A program made the translations under genes and the position numbers. 64,000 bases of DNA. It comes from an uncultured Tropicimonas sp. Its GTDB lineage: Bacteria > Pseudomonadota > Alphaproteobacteria > Rhodobacterales > Rhodobacteraceae. The DNA is taken from the NCBI GenBank assembly GCA_947495685.1, contig CANLZY010000012.1:62001-126000 (forward strand), written 5' to 3'. This document shows, piece after piece, positions 20,415 to 28,447 of the stretch; positions within the stretch are counted from its first letter, which is position 1, and every line of letters begins with the position of its first letter. The notes beneath the pieces were generated by a model, which was given only the letters and a program-made list of their open reading frames with translations, was not told where the DNA came from and did not search any database.

Positions 20415-21285
20415 AACCTTTCCCGGAGCGTGTGCTGGCCCAGGCGGCCAGTGCCGCTCCTCCCGTGATCAGAGCGGCCGCCAGCAGCAATCTTGGTGTC
20501 GGCGTGGCAAGTCCGGCCAAGACGAGGGCAAGTGTGGACAACAGCGGTGCAGCATAGCTCGCCACGCCCAGAAGCTGAATGTCGCCCTTCTTGACCCCGA
20601 TATCCCACACATAGAATGCCAAACCTACTGGGCCCAGTCCTAGCGCAAGAACGCTCGCCCAGCCCAGTGCCGTGGCGGGCAGGACCGTTTCTTCGACCAA
20701 CAGGTGCGAAATGCCGGCCAGCACCGCAGTGGCCAGGCAGAAGACCGCGACTGTTTCCGTAGGGGCCTGTCCGATCCGGCGGGACAGAATGGAATATCCA
20801 GACCAGAAAAAGGCGCAGATCAGCGCCATGACGTACCCCGGCAAGGCGGCGCCACCGAAGCTTTCGCCGTCGCCAAGTATGATCAGCGCAGCGCCGGCAA
20901 ATCCAAGCGCCCCGCCGATCAGGTGGCCCGCCCGGAGCGATTCTCCGGGAAGCAACCCAGACATGAGCACGATCAGCAACGGCCAGAGGTAGGCGATCAG
21001 TCCTGCCTGCGCTGGCGGGGCAAGCCGAAGCGCGCTGAAATAGAACAGGTGATAGCCGAACAGTCCAACGGTGCCGAAGGCGTAGACCTTCCAGCTGACA
21101 CTTCGCAACAGGCTCGCCCTGCCGCTGATCAGGGTCCAGACCACCCCAATGGCACCGCCAATGGCAAAGCTCATCGCGGTCAGTTGCAACGGCGGCACAG
21201 GCGCGCTGCCGACGGTGAACAGGGCCAGCAGGGCCCACAGAAGGACGGCGATGAAGCCGATGGCGGTGGCGTTTGTGCGTGTCAT
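20392..21285 (-). CDS. DMT-family (EamA) transporter
   Basis: A 297-residue inner-membrane transporter with about ten hydrophobic helices and two EamA repeats. Motifs include GFIAVLLWALLALFT, YLFYFSALRLAPP-like sequence (GYHLFYFSALRLAPPAQAGL), IAYLWPLLIVLMSGLLPGE, and the second-repeat AFYVWDIGVKKGDIQLLGVA. The last resembles the aromatic-amino-acid exporter YddG subgroup. I chose ATG 21285 (MTRTNATAIGF). It lies 31 bases downstream of the LysR gene on the same strand, so the regulator might control it. Substrate is inferred at best. Confidence 0.9.
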   Translation of the reverse strand: MTRTNATAIGFIAVLLWALLALFTVGSAPVPPLQLTAMSFAIGGAIGVVWTLISGRASLLRSVSWKVYAFGTVGLFGYHLFYFSALRLAPPAQAGLIAYLWPLLIVLMSGLLPGESLRAGHLIGGALGFAGAALIILGDGESFGGAALPGYVMALICAFFWSGYSILSRRIGQAPTETVAVFCLATAVLAGISHLLVEETVLPATALGWASVLALGLGPVGLAFYVWDIGVKKGDIQLLGVASYAAPLLSTLALVLAGLATPTPRLLLAAALITGGAALAAWASTRSGKGSTPSSDG

Positions 21286-21316
21286 CGCATGGGAGTGCGG
21301 GGTGGCGGCGGGTGTG

Positions 21317-22264
21317 TCAAGCGGTTGGAATGTCGGTTGCGTCGATAAAGTGCCGCTCGCTGGTTCCTGCATCCGCCTTTTCGGTTTCGTTCGAAATCCA
21401 GGCCAAGAAGGCGGCGACCTGGGGTCGGCTCTCGGCCCCTTCGGAGCAGAGAAACCTGTAGGTCGCCGTGGTTCGCAGGCACAGTGGGAAGGGCGCGACC
21501 AAACGACCGGTGTCCAGATCCCGGCTGGCCAGGGAGCCTCGGCCCAGCACCACCCCGAGCCCCGACAGGGCTGCGTCGATGGCGTGATCGGCCTGACTGA
21601 ACCGTGGGCCGGACAGTGGTGCCTCGCCGATACCTGCCGCTCGGAACCAGGCTGGCCAATCGACGGGATGGCGCATGAAGCGGGTGTCGTCCTGATGAAG
21701 CAATGGCAGGTCATGCAGATCGTTGGGCGTCGAGACGCGTCGAGCCAACTCCGGCGACAACATTGGCGTGACCCATTCTTCCAACAGATTGCGAGAGAAC
21801 AGGCCAGTGTCCGGCGTTTCGCTGAACCGGATCGCCACATCGACCGAATCCCGGTCAAAATCCACCAACCTGAGAGAGGCGGAGAAGCGGAGCTCGATCT
21901 CGGGGTGGGCGGTGGCAAAGTCGAACAGGCGCGGCGCCAGCCACTTGGATGTGAACGCCGGGCCGGCGGTGACGGTCAGGGTGCTGACGTCGGCCAACCG
22001 CCGCGTGGCCTGCCAGGCCTGACCCATGGCATAGAAACCGTCGCTGATGCCGGGGGCAAGCGTGCGTCCGGCCTCGGTCAGTTCGACGGCCCGGTTCAGG
22101 CGTCGAAAGACCTGCTGGCCCAAATGTTCTTCAAGCGATTTTATCTGGAACGACAAGGCGGCCGGCGTGACGTTCAACTCGTTTGCAGCCTTGGCAAACG
22201 ACATATGGCGCGCAGCCGCTTCGAAGGCGCGCAGGGCGGTCAGTGGGGGGAGGCGGTCAGTCAT
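21317..22264 (-). CDS. LysR-family transcriptional regulator (GcvA-like)
   Basis: A 315-residue regulator. The N-terminal winged helix-turn-helix (LPPLTALRAFEAAARHMSFAKAANELNVTPAALSFQIKSLEEHLG) contains the canonical A-A-x-x-L-x-V-T-P-A-A-L/V recognition helix. The C-terminal effector domain spans about residues 90-300. The sequence (QVFRRLNRAVELTEAG, LFDFATAHPEIELR) is closest in feel to the GcvA branch. The ATG at 22264 is preferred over a TTG nine bases upstream. It is followed by the EamA exporter and is divergent from the 55-residue gene at 22383. Confidence 0.9.
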   Translation of the reverse strand: MTDRLPPLTALRAFEAAARHMSFAKAANELNVTPAALSFQIKSLEEHLGQQVFRRLNRAVELTEAGRTLAPGISDGFYAMGQAWQATRRLADVSTLTVTAGPAFTSKWLAPRLFDFATAHPEIELRFSASLRLVDFDRDSVDVAIRFSETPDTGLFSRNLLEEWVTPMLSPELARRVSTPNDLHDLPLLHQDDTRFMRHPVDWPAWFRAAGIGEAPLSGPRFSQADHAIDAALSGLGVVLGRGSLASRDLDTGRLVAPFPLCLRTTATYRFLCSEGAESRPQVAAFLAWISNETEKADAGTSERHFIDATDIPTA

Positions 22265-22382
22265 GATAGGCAAGTAATACTAAACTGAAGGGGTGGGAAG
22301 TCTCGTTTGTGAACTTCTTTTCAACGCTGCATGAAGACATCAGTCAAGCACGGCTGATCCGTCGCATACCTGGAGATCGCAG

Positions 22383-22550
22383 ATGTTCGAAACCCCGACA
22401 AACGAACGCACCCGCCAAGCCATCCGCTCCGCACATGAGCAGCGCACGTTGGCCTTCGCGGTCATGCTCACCTACCTTTTGCATCCGGTTCGCTTGCTGA
22501 GGCAACCCTGGGCCGCGCTGCCACGCATTCGGCGGTTCGTGCACGACTGA
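22383..22550 (+). CDS. Small basic protein, unknown
   Basis: A 55-residue reading frame (MFETPTNERTRQAIRSAHEQ, then a hydrophobic patch AFAVMLTYLLHPVRLL and a basic end RIRRFVHD). GGAG lies 8 bases before the ATG, and a strong intrinsic terminator at 22585-22620 follows 34 bases after the stop. Both support a real transcription unit. It could be a YjiS-like small Arg-rich protein, but I do not recognise it with confidence. It is divergent from the LysR gene. Confidence 0.6.
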   Translation: MFETPTNERTRQAIRSAHEQRTLAFAVMLTYLLHPVRLLRQPWAALPRIRRFVHD

Positions 22551-22584
22551 CGCCGCCGTGTTGCGTGTGGCGCCGAAACGCAAG

Positions 22585-22620
22585 GCGGGCGGCGAATGGC
22601 TCGCCGCCCGCTCTTTTGTT
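22585..22620 (+). terminator. Intrinsic terminator
   Basis: GCGGGCGGCGA-ATGGC-TCGCCGCCCGC forms a perfect 11-base stem (22585-22595 with 22601-22611), followed by TCTTTTGTT. The T-tract is on the plus side, so it should end the transcript of the small gene at 22383-22550. It may also block phaB readthrough from the other strand, which ends at 22651. Confidence 0.8.
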
Positions 22621-22650
22621 GTCTGCGCCCCGGTCTTGGGGAGGGGCAGA

Positions 22651-23376
22651 TCAGACGAAGAATTGACCGCCGTTCGCGGAGATCGTCGAGCCGGTGATGA
22701 AACCGGCGTCATCGGAGGCCAGGAAGGCCACGCAGCGCGCAATCTCTTCCGGCTCGCCCAGACGACCAACCGGGATCTGCGGGATGATCTTGTCGTTCAG
22801 AACCTTTTCGTCGATGGCGCGCACCATCTCGGTGCCGATGTAGCCCGGACACACCGCGTTCACGGTCACGCCAAAACGTGCCCCTTCTTGCGCCAGCGCC
22901 TTGGTGAAGCCCAGGTCGCCGGATTTGGAGGCTGAATAGTTGGTCTGACCCGCCTGACCCTTTTGGCCGTTGATCGACGAGATGTTGATGATCCGGCCCC
23001 ACTTGCGCTCGCGCATGCCCGGATAGACCGGATGAGTCATGTTGAAAACGCCGTGCAGGTTGGTGTCGATCACGTCGTTCCATTGCTGAACGGTCATGCG
23101 GTGGAACATGGCGTCGCGCGTGATGCCAGCGTTGTTGACGAGGATTTCGACCGGGCCGAGATCGGCTTCGACCAGTTTGATGCCGGCTTCGCAGCCCTCA
23201 TAGTCGGCCACGGACCACTTGTACGCCTTGATCCCGGTCGCTTCGGAGAACTTGGCGGCAGCCTCCTCGTTGCCACCGAAGTTGGCGGCGACCTGGTAGC
23301 CGGCTTCTTTCAGACCGATAGAAATGGCGGCCCCGATGCCCCGGGTACCCCCGGTAACGACTGCAACTCTTGCCAT
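22651..23376 (-). CDS. phaB: Acetoacetyl-CoA reductase
   Basis: NADPH-dependent short-chain dehydrogenase that makes (R)-3-hydroxybutyryl-CoA for polyhydroxybutyrate. The 241-residue protein has the cofactor motif VVTGGTRGIGAAI (residues 7-19), NNAGITRDAMFHRM, NISSINGQKGQAGQTNYSAS with Ser134, Tyr147 and Lys151 as the catalytic triad, and the PhaB ending ITGSTISANGGQFFV. The ATG at 23376 has GGAGG 6 bases upstream. It lies downstream of phaA with a terminator between them. No PHA synthase is in the window. Confidence 0.95.
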   Translation of the reverse strand: MARVAVVTGGTRGIGAAISIGLKEAGYQVAANFGGNEEAAAKFSEATGIKAYKWSVADYEGCEAGIKLVEADLGPVEILVNNAGITRDAMFHRMTVQQWNDVIDTNLHGVFNMTHPVYPGMRERKWGRIINISSINGQKGQAGQTNYSASKSGDLGFTKALAQEGARFGVTVNAVCPGYIGTEMVRAIDEKVLNDKIIPQIPVGRLGEPEEIARCVAFLASDDAGFITGSTISANGGQFFV

Positions 23377-23492
23377 GATTTCCCTCCAGTTGGCGTCATT
23401 CGATGGCAACTCTGTTAATTCAGGTGCCGGTGGTAGCGCAACAATCTTGCGCGGTTAGGGGGGCGCATCAAGTCCCATTGTGCGCCTTTCTT

Positions 23493-23524
23493 AAAAAAAC
23501 AGGGGCGCCAGCTGTGGCGCCCCT
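23493..23524 (-). terminator. Intrinsic terminator between phaA and phaB
   Basis: AGGGGCGCCA-loop-TGGCGCCCCT forms a perfect 10-base stem (23501-23510 with 23515-23524). On the minus strand it is followed by a run of seven T (bases 23493-23499 read as A). It sits 28 bases after the phaA stop, so phaA transcripts should largely end here and phaB must have its own promoter or rely on readthrough. Confidence 0.88.
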
Positions 23525-23551
23525 GAGTGTATCTGCAGATGGGGCGGTATG

Positions 23552-24727
23552 TTACGGGCGTTCCACGCAGAGCGCGACGCCCATTCCGCCACCGATGCAG
23601 AGCGTGGCGAGACCCTTCTTGGCGTCGCGGCGCTTCATTTCGAACAACAGCGTGTTGAGCACGCGGCAACCCGAGGCGCCGATCGGGTGACCGATGGCAA
23701 TTGCGCCGCCGTTGACGTTCACGATCGACGGATCCCAGCCCATGTCCTTGTTCACGGCGCACGCCTGTGCCGCGAAGGCCTCGTTGGCTTCGACCAGATC
23801 CAGATCCGCGACCGACCAACCGGCCTTGTCCAGCGCCTTGCGCGACGCATAGATCGGGCCAACGCCCATGATCGACGGGTCAAGTCCGGCGGTGGCGTAG
23901 GACGCAATCCGGGCGAGCGGCTCGATGCCGCGCTTCTCGGCCTCGTCAGCGCTCATGCAGAGCACGGCGGCGGCGCCGTCGTTGATACCGCTGGCGTTTG
24001 CCGCGGTCACCGAGCCGTCCTTGACGAAGGCAGGGCGCAGCTTTTGCATGGCTTCCATGGTGGCGCCATGGCGGATGTATTCGTCTGCATCGACGATGGT
24101 CTCGCCCTTGCGGGTCTTGACGACGAAGGGGATGATCTCGTCTGTGAATTTGCCGGCCTTCTGGGCGGCCTCGGCCTTGTTTTGCGAGCCAACGGCGAAT
24201 TCGTCCTGCATCTCGCGCGAGATCTGCCACTGGTTGGCGACGTTTTCAGCGGTCTGACCCATGTGGTAGCCGTTAAAGGCGTCCCACAGGCCGTCCCGGA
24301 TCATCGTGTCGATGAACTTCATGTCGCCCATCTTCTGACCGGCGCGCAGCATGGCGGCGTGGGGGCTGAGGGACATGCTCTCCTGACCACCGGCAGCGAC
24401 GATCGATGCATCGCCGAGTTGGATGTGCTGGGCGGCGAGCGCGACGGCGCGCAGTCCGGACCCGCAGACCTGGTTGAGGCTCCAGGCGGCGCTTTCCTGC
24501 GGCAGGCCTGCGTTGATGTGGGCCTGGCGGGCGGGGTTCTGGCCTTGCGCAGCAGTCAGCACCTGGCCAAGGATGGTCTCGGAGACCTCAGACGGATCGA
24601 TGCCGGCGCGCTCAACGATGGCTCTGAGCACTGTGGCGCCAAGGTCGTGGGCTGGGGTGTTGGCAAATGATCCCAGGAAAGATCCGACGGCTGTGCGGCC
24701 AGCCGAGGCGATGACGACGTTGGTCAT
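23552..24727 (-). CDS. phaA: Acetyl-CoA C-acetyltransferase (beta-ketothiolase)
   Basis: Condenses two acetyl-CoA to acetoacetyl-CoA, the entry step to PHB and to the ethylmalonyl-CoA pathway. The 391-residue enzyme has the acyl-enzyme cysteine in [10 protein letters not shown] (C88), the base in GHPIGASG (H347) and the second cysteine in CIGGGMG (C377). Length and motifs are standard for biosynthetic thiolases. Downstream are the terminator and phaB. With mcl1 and accA in the same window this points to acetyl-CoA assimilation and storage. Confidence 0.96.
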   Translation of the reverse strand: MTNVVIASAGRTAVGSFLGSFANTPAHDLGATVLRAIVERAGIDPSEVSETILGQVLTAAQGQNPARQAHINAGLPQESAAWSLNQVCGSGLRAVALAAQHIQLGDASIVAAGGQESMSLSPHAAMLRAGQKMGDMKFIDTMIRDGLWDAFNGYHMGQTAENVANQWQISREMQDEFAVGSQNKAEAAQKAGKFTDEIIPFVVKTRKGETIVDADEYIRHGATMEAMQKLRPAFVKDGSVTAANASGINDGAAAVLCMSADEAEKRGIEPLARIASYATAGLDPSIMGVGPIYASRKALDKAGWSVADLDLVEANEAFAAQACAVNKDMGWDPSIVNVNGGAIAIGHPIGASGCRVLNTLLFEMKRRDAKKGLATLCIGGGMGVALCVERP

Positions 24728-24996
24728 GATGGCTCCTCTTCAAGTCATCTTGGGAAGGGCGCTGCCACAGGTCTGTGGCCCTCCTAAACGCCCCTCGGGT
24801 TCCTGACTTGGTTAGGGGGCCGTTTCCTCAGAGGCAACGGACAGGGTGTCCCACCCCTGAAAAATTGCTTGATGTTCGGGTAATTGGCCCCCGGTGAGGA
24901 GCCGCCCGCCAGCGGTGAAGGGAAGGACAGCGGCCTGATCGAGGCCAGTCGGGCGACGCGTTTCGGCCGATTGGCCGCTGCGAATCCGCGATAGGG

Positions 24997-25842
24997 TCAG
25001 ACGGCGTCCCGAAACGTCTGTGGAAACTGCGACCAGCTCGGCCGGGTTGTCGGGACCCCGAAAAAGTATCCCTGCAAGCAATCCACACCCATCTGGATCA
25101 ACAGCGCGGCATCCTTTTCACATTCGACCGATTCCGCGACCGTCAGCATGTCGAACTGTTGTGCAATCGATACAAGTGCCTGCGTCAGGACCCGATTGTC
25201 AGGTTGCTTGTGGATGTCGCGAACAAACTCGCCGGCGATCTTGATGATGTCGAAGTCGAAATCCCGGAGATATCGGAACGCTGTGAACCCGGCGCCGAAA
25301 TCATCGAGCGCGAAACTGGCACCGCGTTCCTGCATCTCTTCCATGAAGCTCATCGTCGTTTCTGGCATGACGATGGCGGAGGATTCCGTGATCTCGATGA
25401 TCAATCTTTCCGCGATGCTCGCATCCGCGCGGAGCCCGTTTTTCATGGTGTTGTTCCAGCGGGAATACCCGATGGACCGCGCAGACATGTTGATCGCCAA
25501 TCGCAACTGTGGAGCCCTTGCGAGCGCCTTGAGCCCCATTTCGAGCGCCAGGCAGTCAATGATTCGTCCGATTTCGTTTGTTTCGCAGGCCTCGATGAAC
25601 TCGCTAGCCGGAATGATTCGGCCGGTGTCGTCGATCACCCGAATGAGCCCCTCGAAGAAGGCGATTGTACCGGGCGCATGTGCGGATACGACCGGCTGAA
25701 AGGCAAGCAGTACATCCTTGCGTTCAAGCGAGCGGCGCACCATCGACAGGATATCGCAGTCGCGCACTTCCAACGCCGCTGCAAGCGGATTGGCTGCGCC
25801 GACAAGGCTGATGGCGCTACGTTTGTTTTTTCCAGGCAGCAT
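24997..25842 (-). CDS. EAL-domain protein (probable c-di-GMP phosphodiesterase)
   Basis: A 281-residue stand-alone EAL domain with no GGDEF, PAS or membrane segment. The signature motif is EGL (FFEGLIRV, E64) instead of EAL. The metal- and substrate-binding residues appear intact: N118 (NMSARS), E150/E153 (EITESS), D180-D181 (LDDFGAGF), K201 (IKI) and E237/E240 (VAESVE), ending with LQGYFFG. So hydrolysis of c-di-GMP to pGpG is plausible. ATG 25842 has GGAG 6 bases upstream. An upstream in-frame TTG at 25920 would overlap the region before tag. It is divergent from tag. Confidence 0.85.
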   Translation of the reverse strand: MLPGKNKRSAISLVGAANPLAAALEVRDCDILSMVRRSLERKDVLLAFQPVVSAHAPGTIAFFEGLIRVIDDTGRIIPASEFIEACETNEIGRIIDCLALEMGLKALARAPQLRLAINMSARSIGYSRWNNTMKNGLRADASIAERLIIEITESSAIVMPETTMSFMEEMQERGASFALDDFGAGFTAFRYLRDFDFDIIKIAGEFVRDIHKQPDNRVLTQALVSIAQQFDMLTVAESVECEKDAALLIQMGVDCLQGYFFGVPTTRPSWSQFPQTFRDAV

Positions 25843-25948
25843 GACAGACTCCGAAATACCGTCTGCCCCATTTGTGTTCCGAGCCCTGAACAACTGGTAA
25901 ATGCTCCAATTCTGCGCCAATTTGAGGAAACTGGAACAGGAGGTGGCA

Positions 25949-26518
25949 TTGGGCGAGCGTTGCGGCTGGGCTGGATCGGACCCGATCTATGTCGCCTATC
26001 ACGATACGGAGTGGGGCGTGCCCGACCGGGATGGGCGCGCCCTGTGGGAGAAACTGGTGCTGGATGGATTTCAGGCCGGGCTGTCGTGGATCACGATTCT
26101 TAAGAAACGGGACAACTTTCGGGAAGCCTTTGACGGGTTCGACCCGGAAAAGATTGCAGCCTGGGGCGCCCCCGAGGTCGATCGGTTGCTCGCCGATCCC
26201 GGGATTGTCCGGCACCGTGGCAAGATCGAAGCGACCATCGGCAACGCCCGGGCTTTTCTGGATATCGAGGAACGCGAGGGATTTTCGGCATTCCTGTGGA
26301 ACAGAATCGATAATTGCCCGATACAGAACACGTGGTTGAACCTTGATGAGGTTCCGACACAAACGTCTCTGTCCCGCCAGGTTTCGAGGGATCTCAAGGC
26401 GGCTGGTTTTCGGTTTTGCGGACCGACAATCGTTTATGCCTTCATGGAGGCGGTCGGGATGGTCAATGACCATCTGGTAACATGCCCGCGTCACTGTGAC
26501 GTTGCGCGCATGCGGTGA
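25949..26518 (+). CDS. tag: DNA-3-methyladenine glycosylase I
   Basis: Excises 3-methyladenine from alkylated DNA. The 189-residue protein aligns end to end with E. coli Tag: ERCGWAGSDPIYVAYHDTEW near the start, GLSWITILKKRDNFREAF, RHRGKIEATIGNARAFLDI, and VNDHLVTCPRHC near the end. The zinc-snap residues are visible (Cys5, the His in YHDTEW, and the C-terminal His/Cys pair). I chose TTG 25949: AGGAGG lies 5 bases before it and the protein then starts like other Tags. ATG 25901 is further upstream. It is divergent from the EAL gene. Confidence 0.93.
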   Translation: MGERCGWAGSDPIYVAYHDTEWGVPDRDGRALWEKLVLDGFQAGLSWITILKKRDNFREAFDGFDPEKIAAWGAPEVDRLLADPGIVRHRGKIEATIGNARAFLDIEEREGFSAFLWNRIDNCPIQNTWLNLDEVPTQTSLSRQVSRDLKAAGFRFCGPTIVYAFMEAVGMVNDHLVTCPRHCDVARMR

Positions 26519-26681
26519 TACAGGGCGGTCAAATGCCGAAGCGTCTTGATTTTTCGGACAATTTTCGGGCATATGTGCTTTTTTAAGTGGCGCTTGCGTG
26601 TGCCGTGGTGTTGTTTTTTTAACCTTTTGTTAAAACGATATGGCGCACTAGCCGAGGCATCTGCGCGCGAGGGAAACACAC

Positions 26682-26876
26682 ATGAAACGGTCGATCTCGG
26701 ATATCGTCAGGAACTCTGGTCTTGCTGGAATGTTGCTCAAGACTGGAGACACAGAGTGGATCGGTATCTGGTTGCCGTTGCGGGTCAGACCGCAACAGCA
26801 GGTGCCCCGCAAGTCAACCCTTGGCGATGCACTGGCCCGGGCGGCCGCCGCCAACGCCCGTGTCGGGCGCCGCTGA
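26682..26876 (+). CDS. Small conserved-looking protein, unknown
   Basis: A 64-residue frame (MKRSISDIVRNSGLAGMLLK, later GIWLPLRVRPQQQVPRK and ALARAAAANARVGRR). The ATG is preceded by CGAGGG 8 bases away and by an unusually AT-rich stretch (26595-26650) that could hold the promoter. The protein is basic with no signal peptide or membrane segment. Function unknown; moderate confidence that it is translated. Bases 26519-26681 and 26877-27071 hold no other gene that I can support. Confidence 0.5.
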   Translation: MKRSISDIVRNSGLAGMLLKTGDTEWIGIWLPLRVRPQQQVPRKSTLGDALARAAAANARVGRR

Positions 26877-27071
26877 CCTGACGATCCTGTCGATATCGAT
26901 TCAAGCTGAACATCTGGTAAATGTGGCGAGGCCCGTGGGTAAGCGTGCCCATTGGCCGATGGCTGTCTGGCCCGTCATGCTGATGGGAACGCACGGCCGA
27001 ACCGGTGGCCATCAGCGGGTTTGAATCGCCACCATGGCGAAGCAGGTCTTCACGAATGCCCCTCGGCAGGA

Positions 27072-27497
27072 TCACATGGCGTCGGCAAGCCCCAGGTGCG
27101 TGGCAACGTCAGTGTCGGAAAGGCCGAGGAAGTCCAACGCGTCCGGCAGGTCGCGGAAGACTTCGACTTTCAATGCGGTGATATCGCTCATCAACGACTC
27201 GAACATCCGTGCCATCCCGTAGGTCGTATCGCTGGGCGCGAAATGGGCCCACAAGATTGGCCCGGGCAGATCGGTGTACCGGGATTCCAGCCTGTCCCGC
27301 AGCGCCATGAAAATGGTTGCATCGATATCGCTTCCGGTCACTGACGACGCATCCGAGAGCTTTGGCATATCATAGCGATGATCGGGGTTTGCGGTCACGT
27401 CTGCAACCAATTGGCGTTGATCGTTCAACGTGACGTGGCCACTGTAACGCAGGAAAACCAGGTTGAACTCCGGGAGAATGAGGTGGTTTTGCGGCAT
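27072..27497 (-). CDS. SpoIIAA/STAS-like small protein (paralogue 1)
   Basis: A 141-residue protein paralogous to the one at 27755-28177. Shared features are an N-terminal LVFLRYSGHVTLNDQ segment, a DP/DH-rich loop before LSDAS, the motif HFAPSDTTYGMARMFESLMSD, and the ending VFRDLPDALDFLGL. The pattern of a short beta strand, a loop with conserved Asp, a strand followed by an APSD-xx-YGMAR helix, and FRDLxxALxxLGL resembles SpoIIAA/STAS-like small domains found in many proteobacteria. Function is unknown. AAGGGATAAGGG directly before the ATG serves as a ribosome site and overlaps the stop of the preceding gene, so translation looks coupled. Confidence 0.75.
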   Translation of the reverse strand: MPQNHLILPEFNLVFLRYSGHVTLNDQRQLVADVTANPDHRYDMPKLSDASSVTGSDIDATIFMALRDRLESRYTDLPGPILWAHFAPSDTTYGMARMFESLMSDITALKVEVFRDLPDALDFLGLSDTDVATHLGLADAM

Positions 27498-27500
27498 CCC

Positions 27501-27749
27501 TTATCCCTTTTCCGGTGTGGTCACGGGCGCGGGCGGAACCGGAATTTCGGCCAGTGTTGTTTTGTTGTATTCTGGAACTGCGAACGCCACGCCGACCTTG
27601 GAGTGGCGTGCGGAAACCGTTCGACCGGTGTCCGGCACTCGGAACGCGGCATCGCCGGTTGCGAACATGGCTACGTCGTCCGAAGGTCGGCTTCCGTGCC
27701 GGGCCGGAGCGATCATGAAGTTCACAAGCATGCCGGGTTTCGTCTCCAC
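27501..27749 (-). CDS. Small unknown protein between the two SpoIIAA-like paralogues
   Basis: An 82-residue frame from GTG 27749 (or ATG 27731). It contains MLVNFMIAPARHGSRPSDDV, VPDTGRTVSARHSKVGVAFA and a proline-rich end (IPVPPAPVTTPEKG). It fits tightly between its neighbours: 5 bases after the upstream stop and 3 bases before the next ATG, on the same strand. I recognise no domain, and there is no good Shine-Dalgarno. It could be real or a fortuitous frame; the tight spacing is the main support. Confidence 0.45.
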   Translation of the reverse strand: METKPGMLVNFMIAPARHGSRPSDDVAMFATGDAAFRVPDTGRTVSARHSKVGVAFAVPEYNKTTLAEIPVPPAPVTTPEKG

Positions 27750-27754
27750 ACGGG

Positions 27755-28177
27755 TCAGGAAGCCGCTTTGAGTTGAAAGGAAGGATGCGCGTTCAGTCCG
27801 AGGTGCCCAAGGGCCTCGGGCAGAGTCCGGAACAAGCCAAGATCGAGCATCTGGGCGTCAGACGTCAGCGCCTCGTACATCCTGGCCATCCCATACGCCA
27901 GGTCGCTTGGAGCATAGTGCGCCACCCGTACCCGATTGGGCGCAGCGGCGTAGATCTCTCGAAACTGCCGCGACAGCATCAGCATGCCCGCAAAGCCGAA
28001 GTTGACCTCGGTGATATCGGACATATCGGAGAATGACTTCAGGCCGGGGCGATACCGCGGGTCATCGCGAACCCGTTCGTGAACCTCGCCGATATCCGAT
28101 ACCCCCACGATTCCGCCGTAACGGATCAAGAGCAAACCGTGGTCTGCGTGTATTTCATAGGAAGACGGCATCGGCAC
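27755..28177 (-). CDS. SpoIIAA/STAS-like small protein (paralogue 2)
   Basis: A 140-residue protein with the same plan as the one at 27072-27497: GLLLIRYGGIVGVSDIGEVH, DDPRYRPGLKSFSDMSDITE, RVAHYAPSDLAYGMARMYEALTSD, and LFRTLPEALGHLGL. The shared motif H-Y/F-A-P-S-D-x-x-Y-G-M-A-R-M identifies them as paralogues. The domain type is inferred from the pattern (SpoIIAA/STAS-like), and no partner kinase or anti-sigma factor is adjacent. It is the first gene of the three-gene run. Bases 28178-28447 upstream contain no gene and probably the promoter. Confidence 0.75.
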   Translation of the reverse strand: MPMPSSYEIHADHGLLLIRYGGIVGVSDIGEVHERVRDDPRYRPGLKSFSDMSDITEVNFGFAGMLMLSRQFREIYAAAPNRVRVAHYAPSDLAYGMARMYEALTSDAQMLDLGLFRTLPEALGHLGLNAHPSFQLKAAS

Positions 28178-28447
28178 CCGGATCAGTTGGCGATTTCCTG
28201 CCGATTACAGCTTATTCCGAGCCGCGAGTAATCCATTCTCGTTCAGGTTGTAGAAAGGTGTTGCTCGAAAGACGCCCCAAAGGTTAACGGAACCGACTGT
28301 ATTTCTTAATTTTTTGAATTCACGGCGTGATGCGTGGGGATGGATCGGGGCCGCAAGTCCTGTTTTGCACACGTTTAAGAAGAGCTTGCGTTGGCCCCGC
28401 CGCCGTTGGAGAGTTCCGCCGGCGCCGGCCCATTCTGTCAGGACGGA

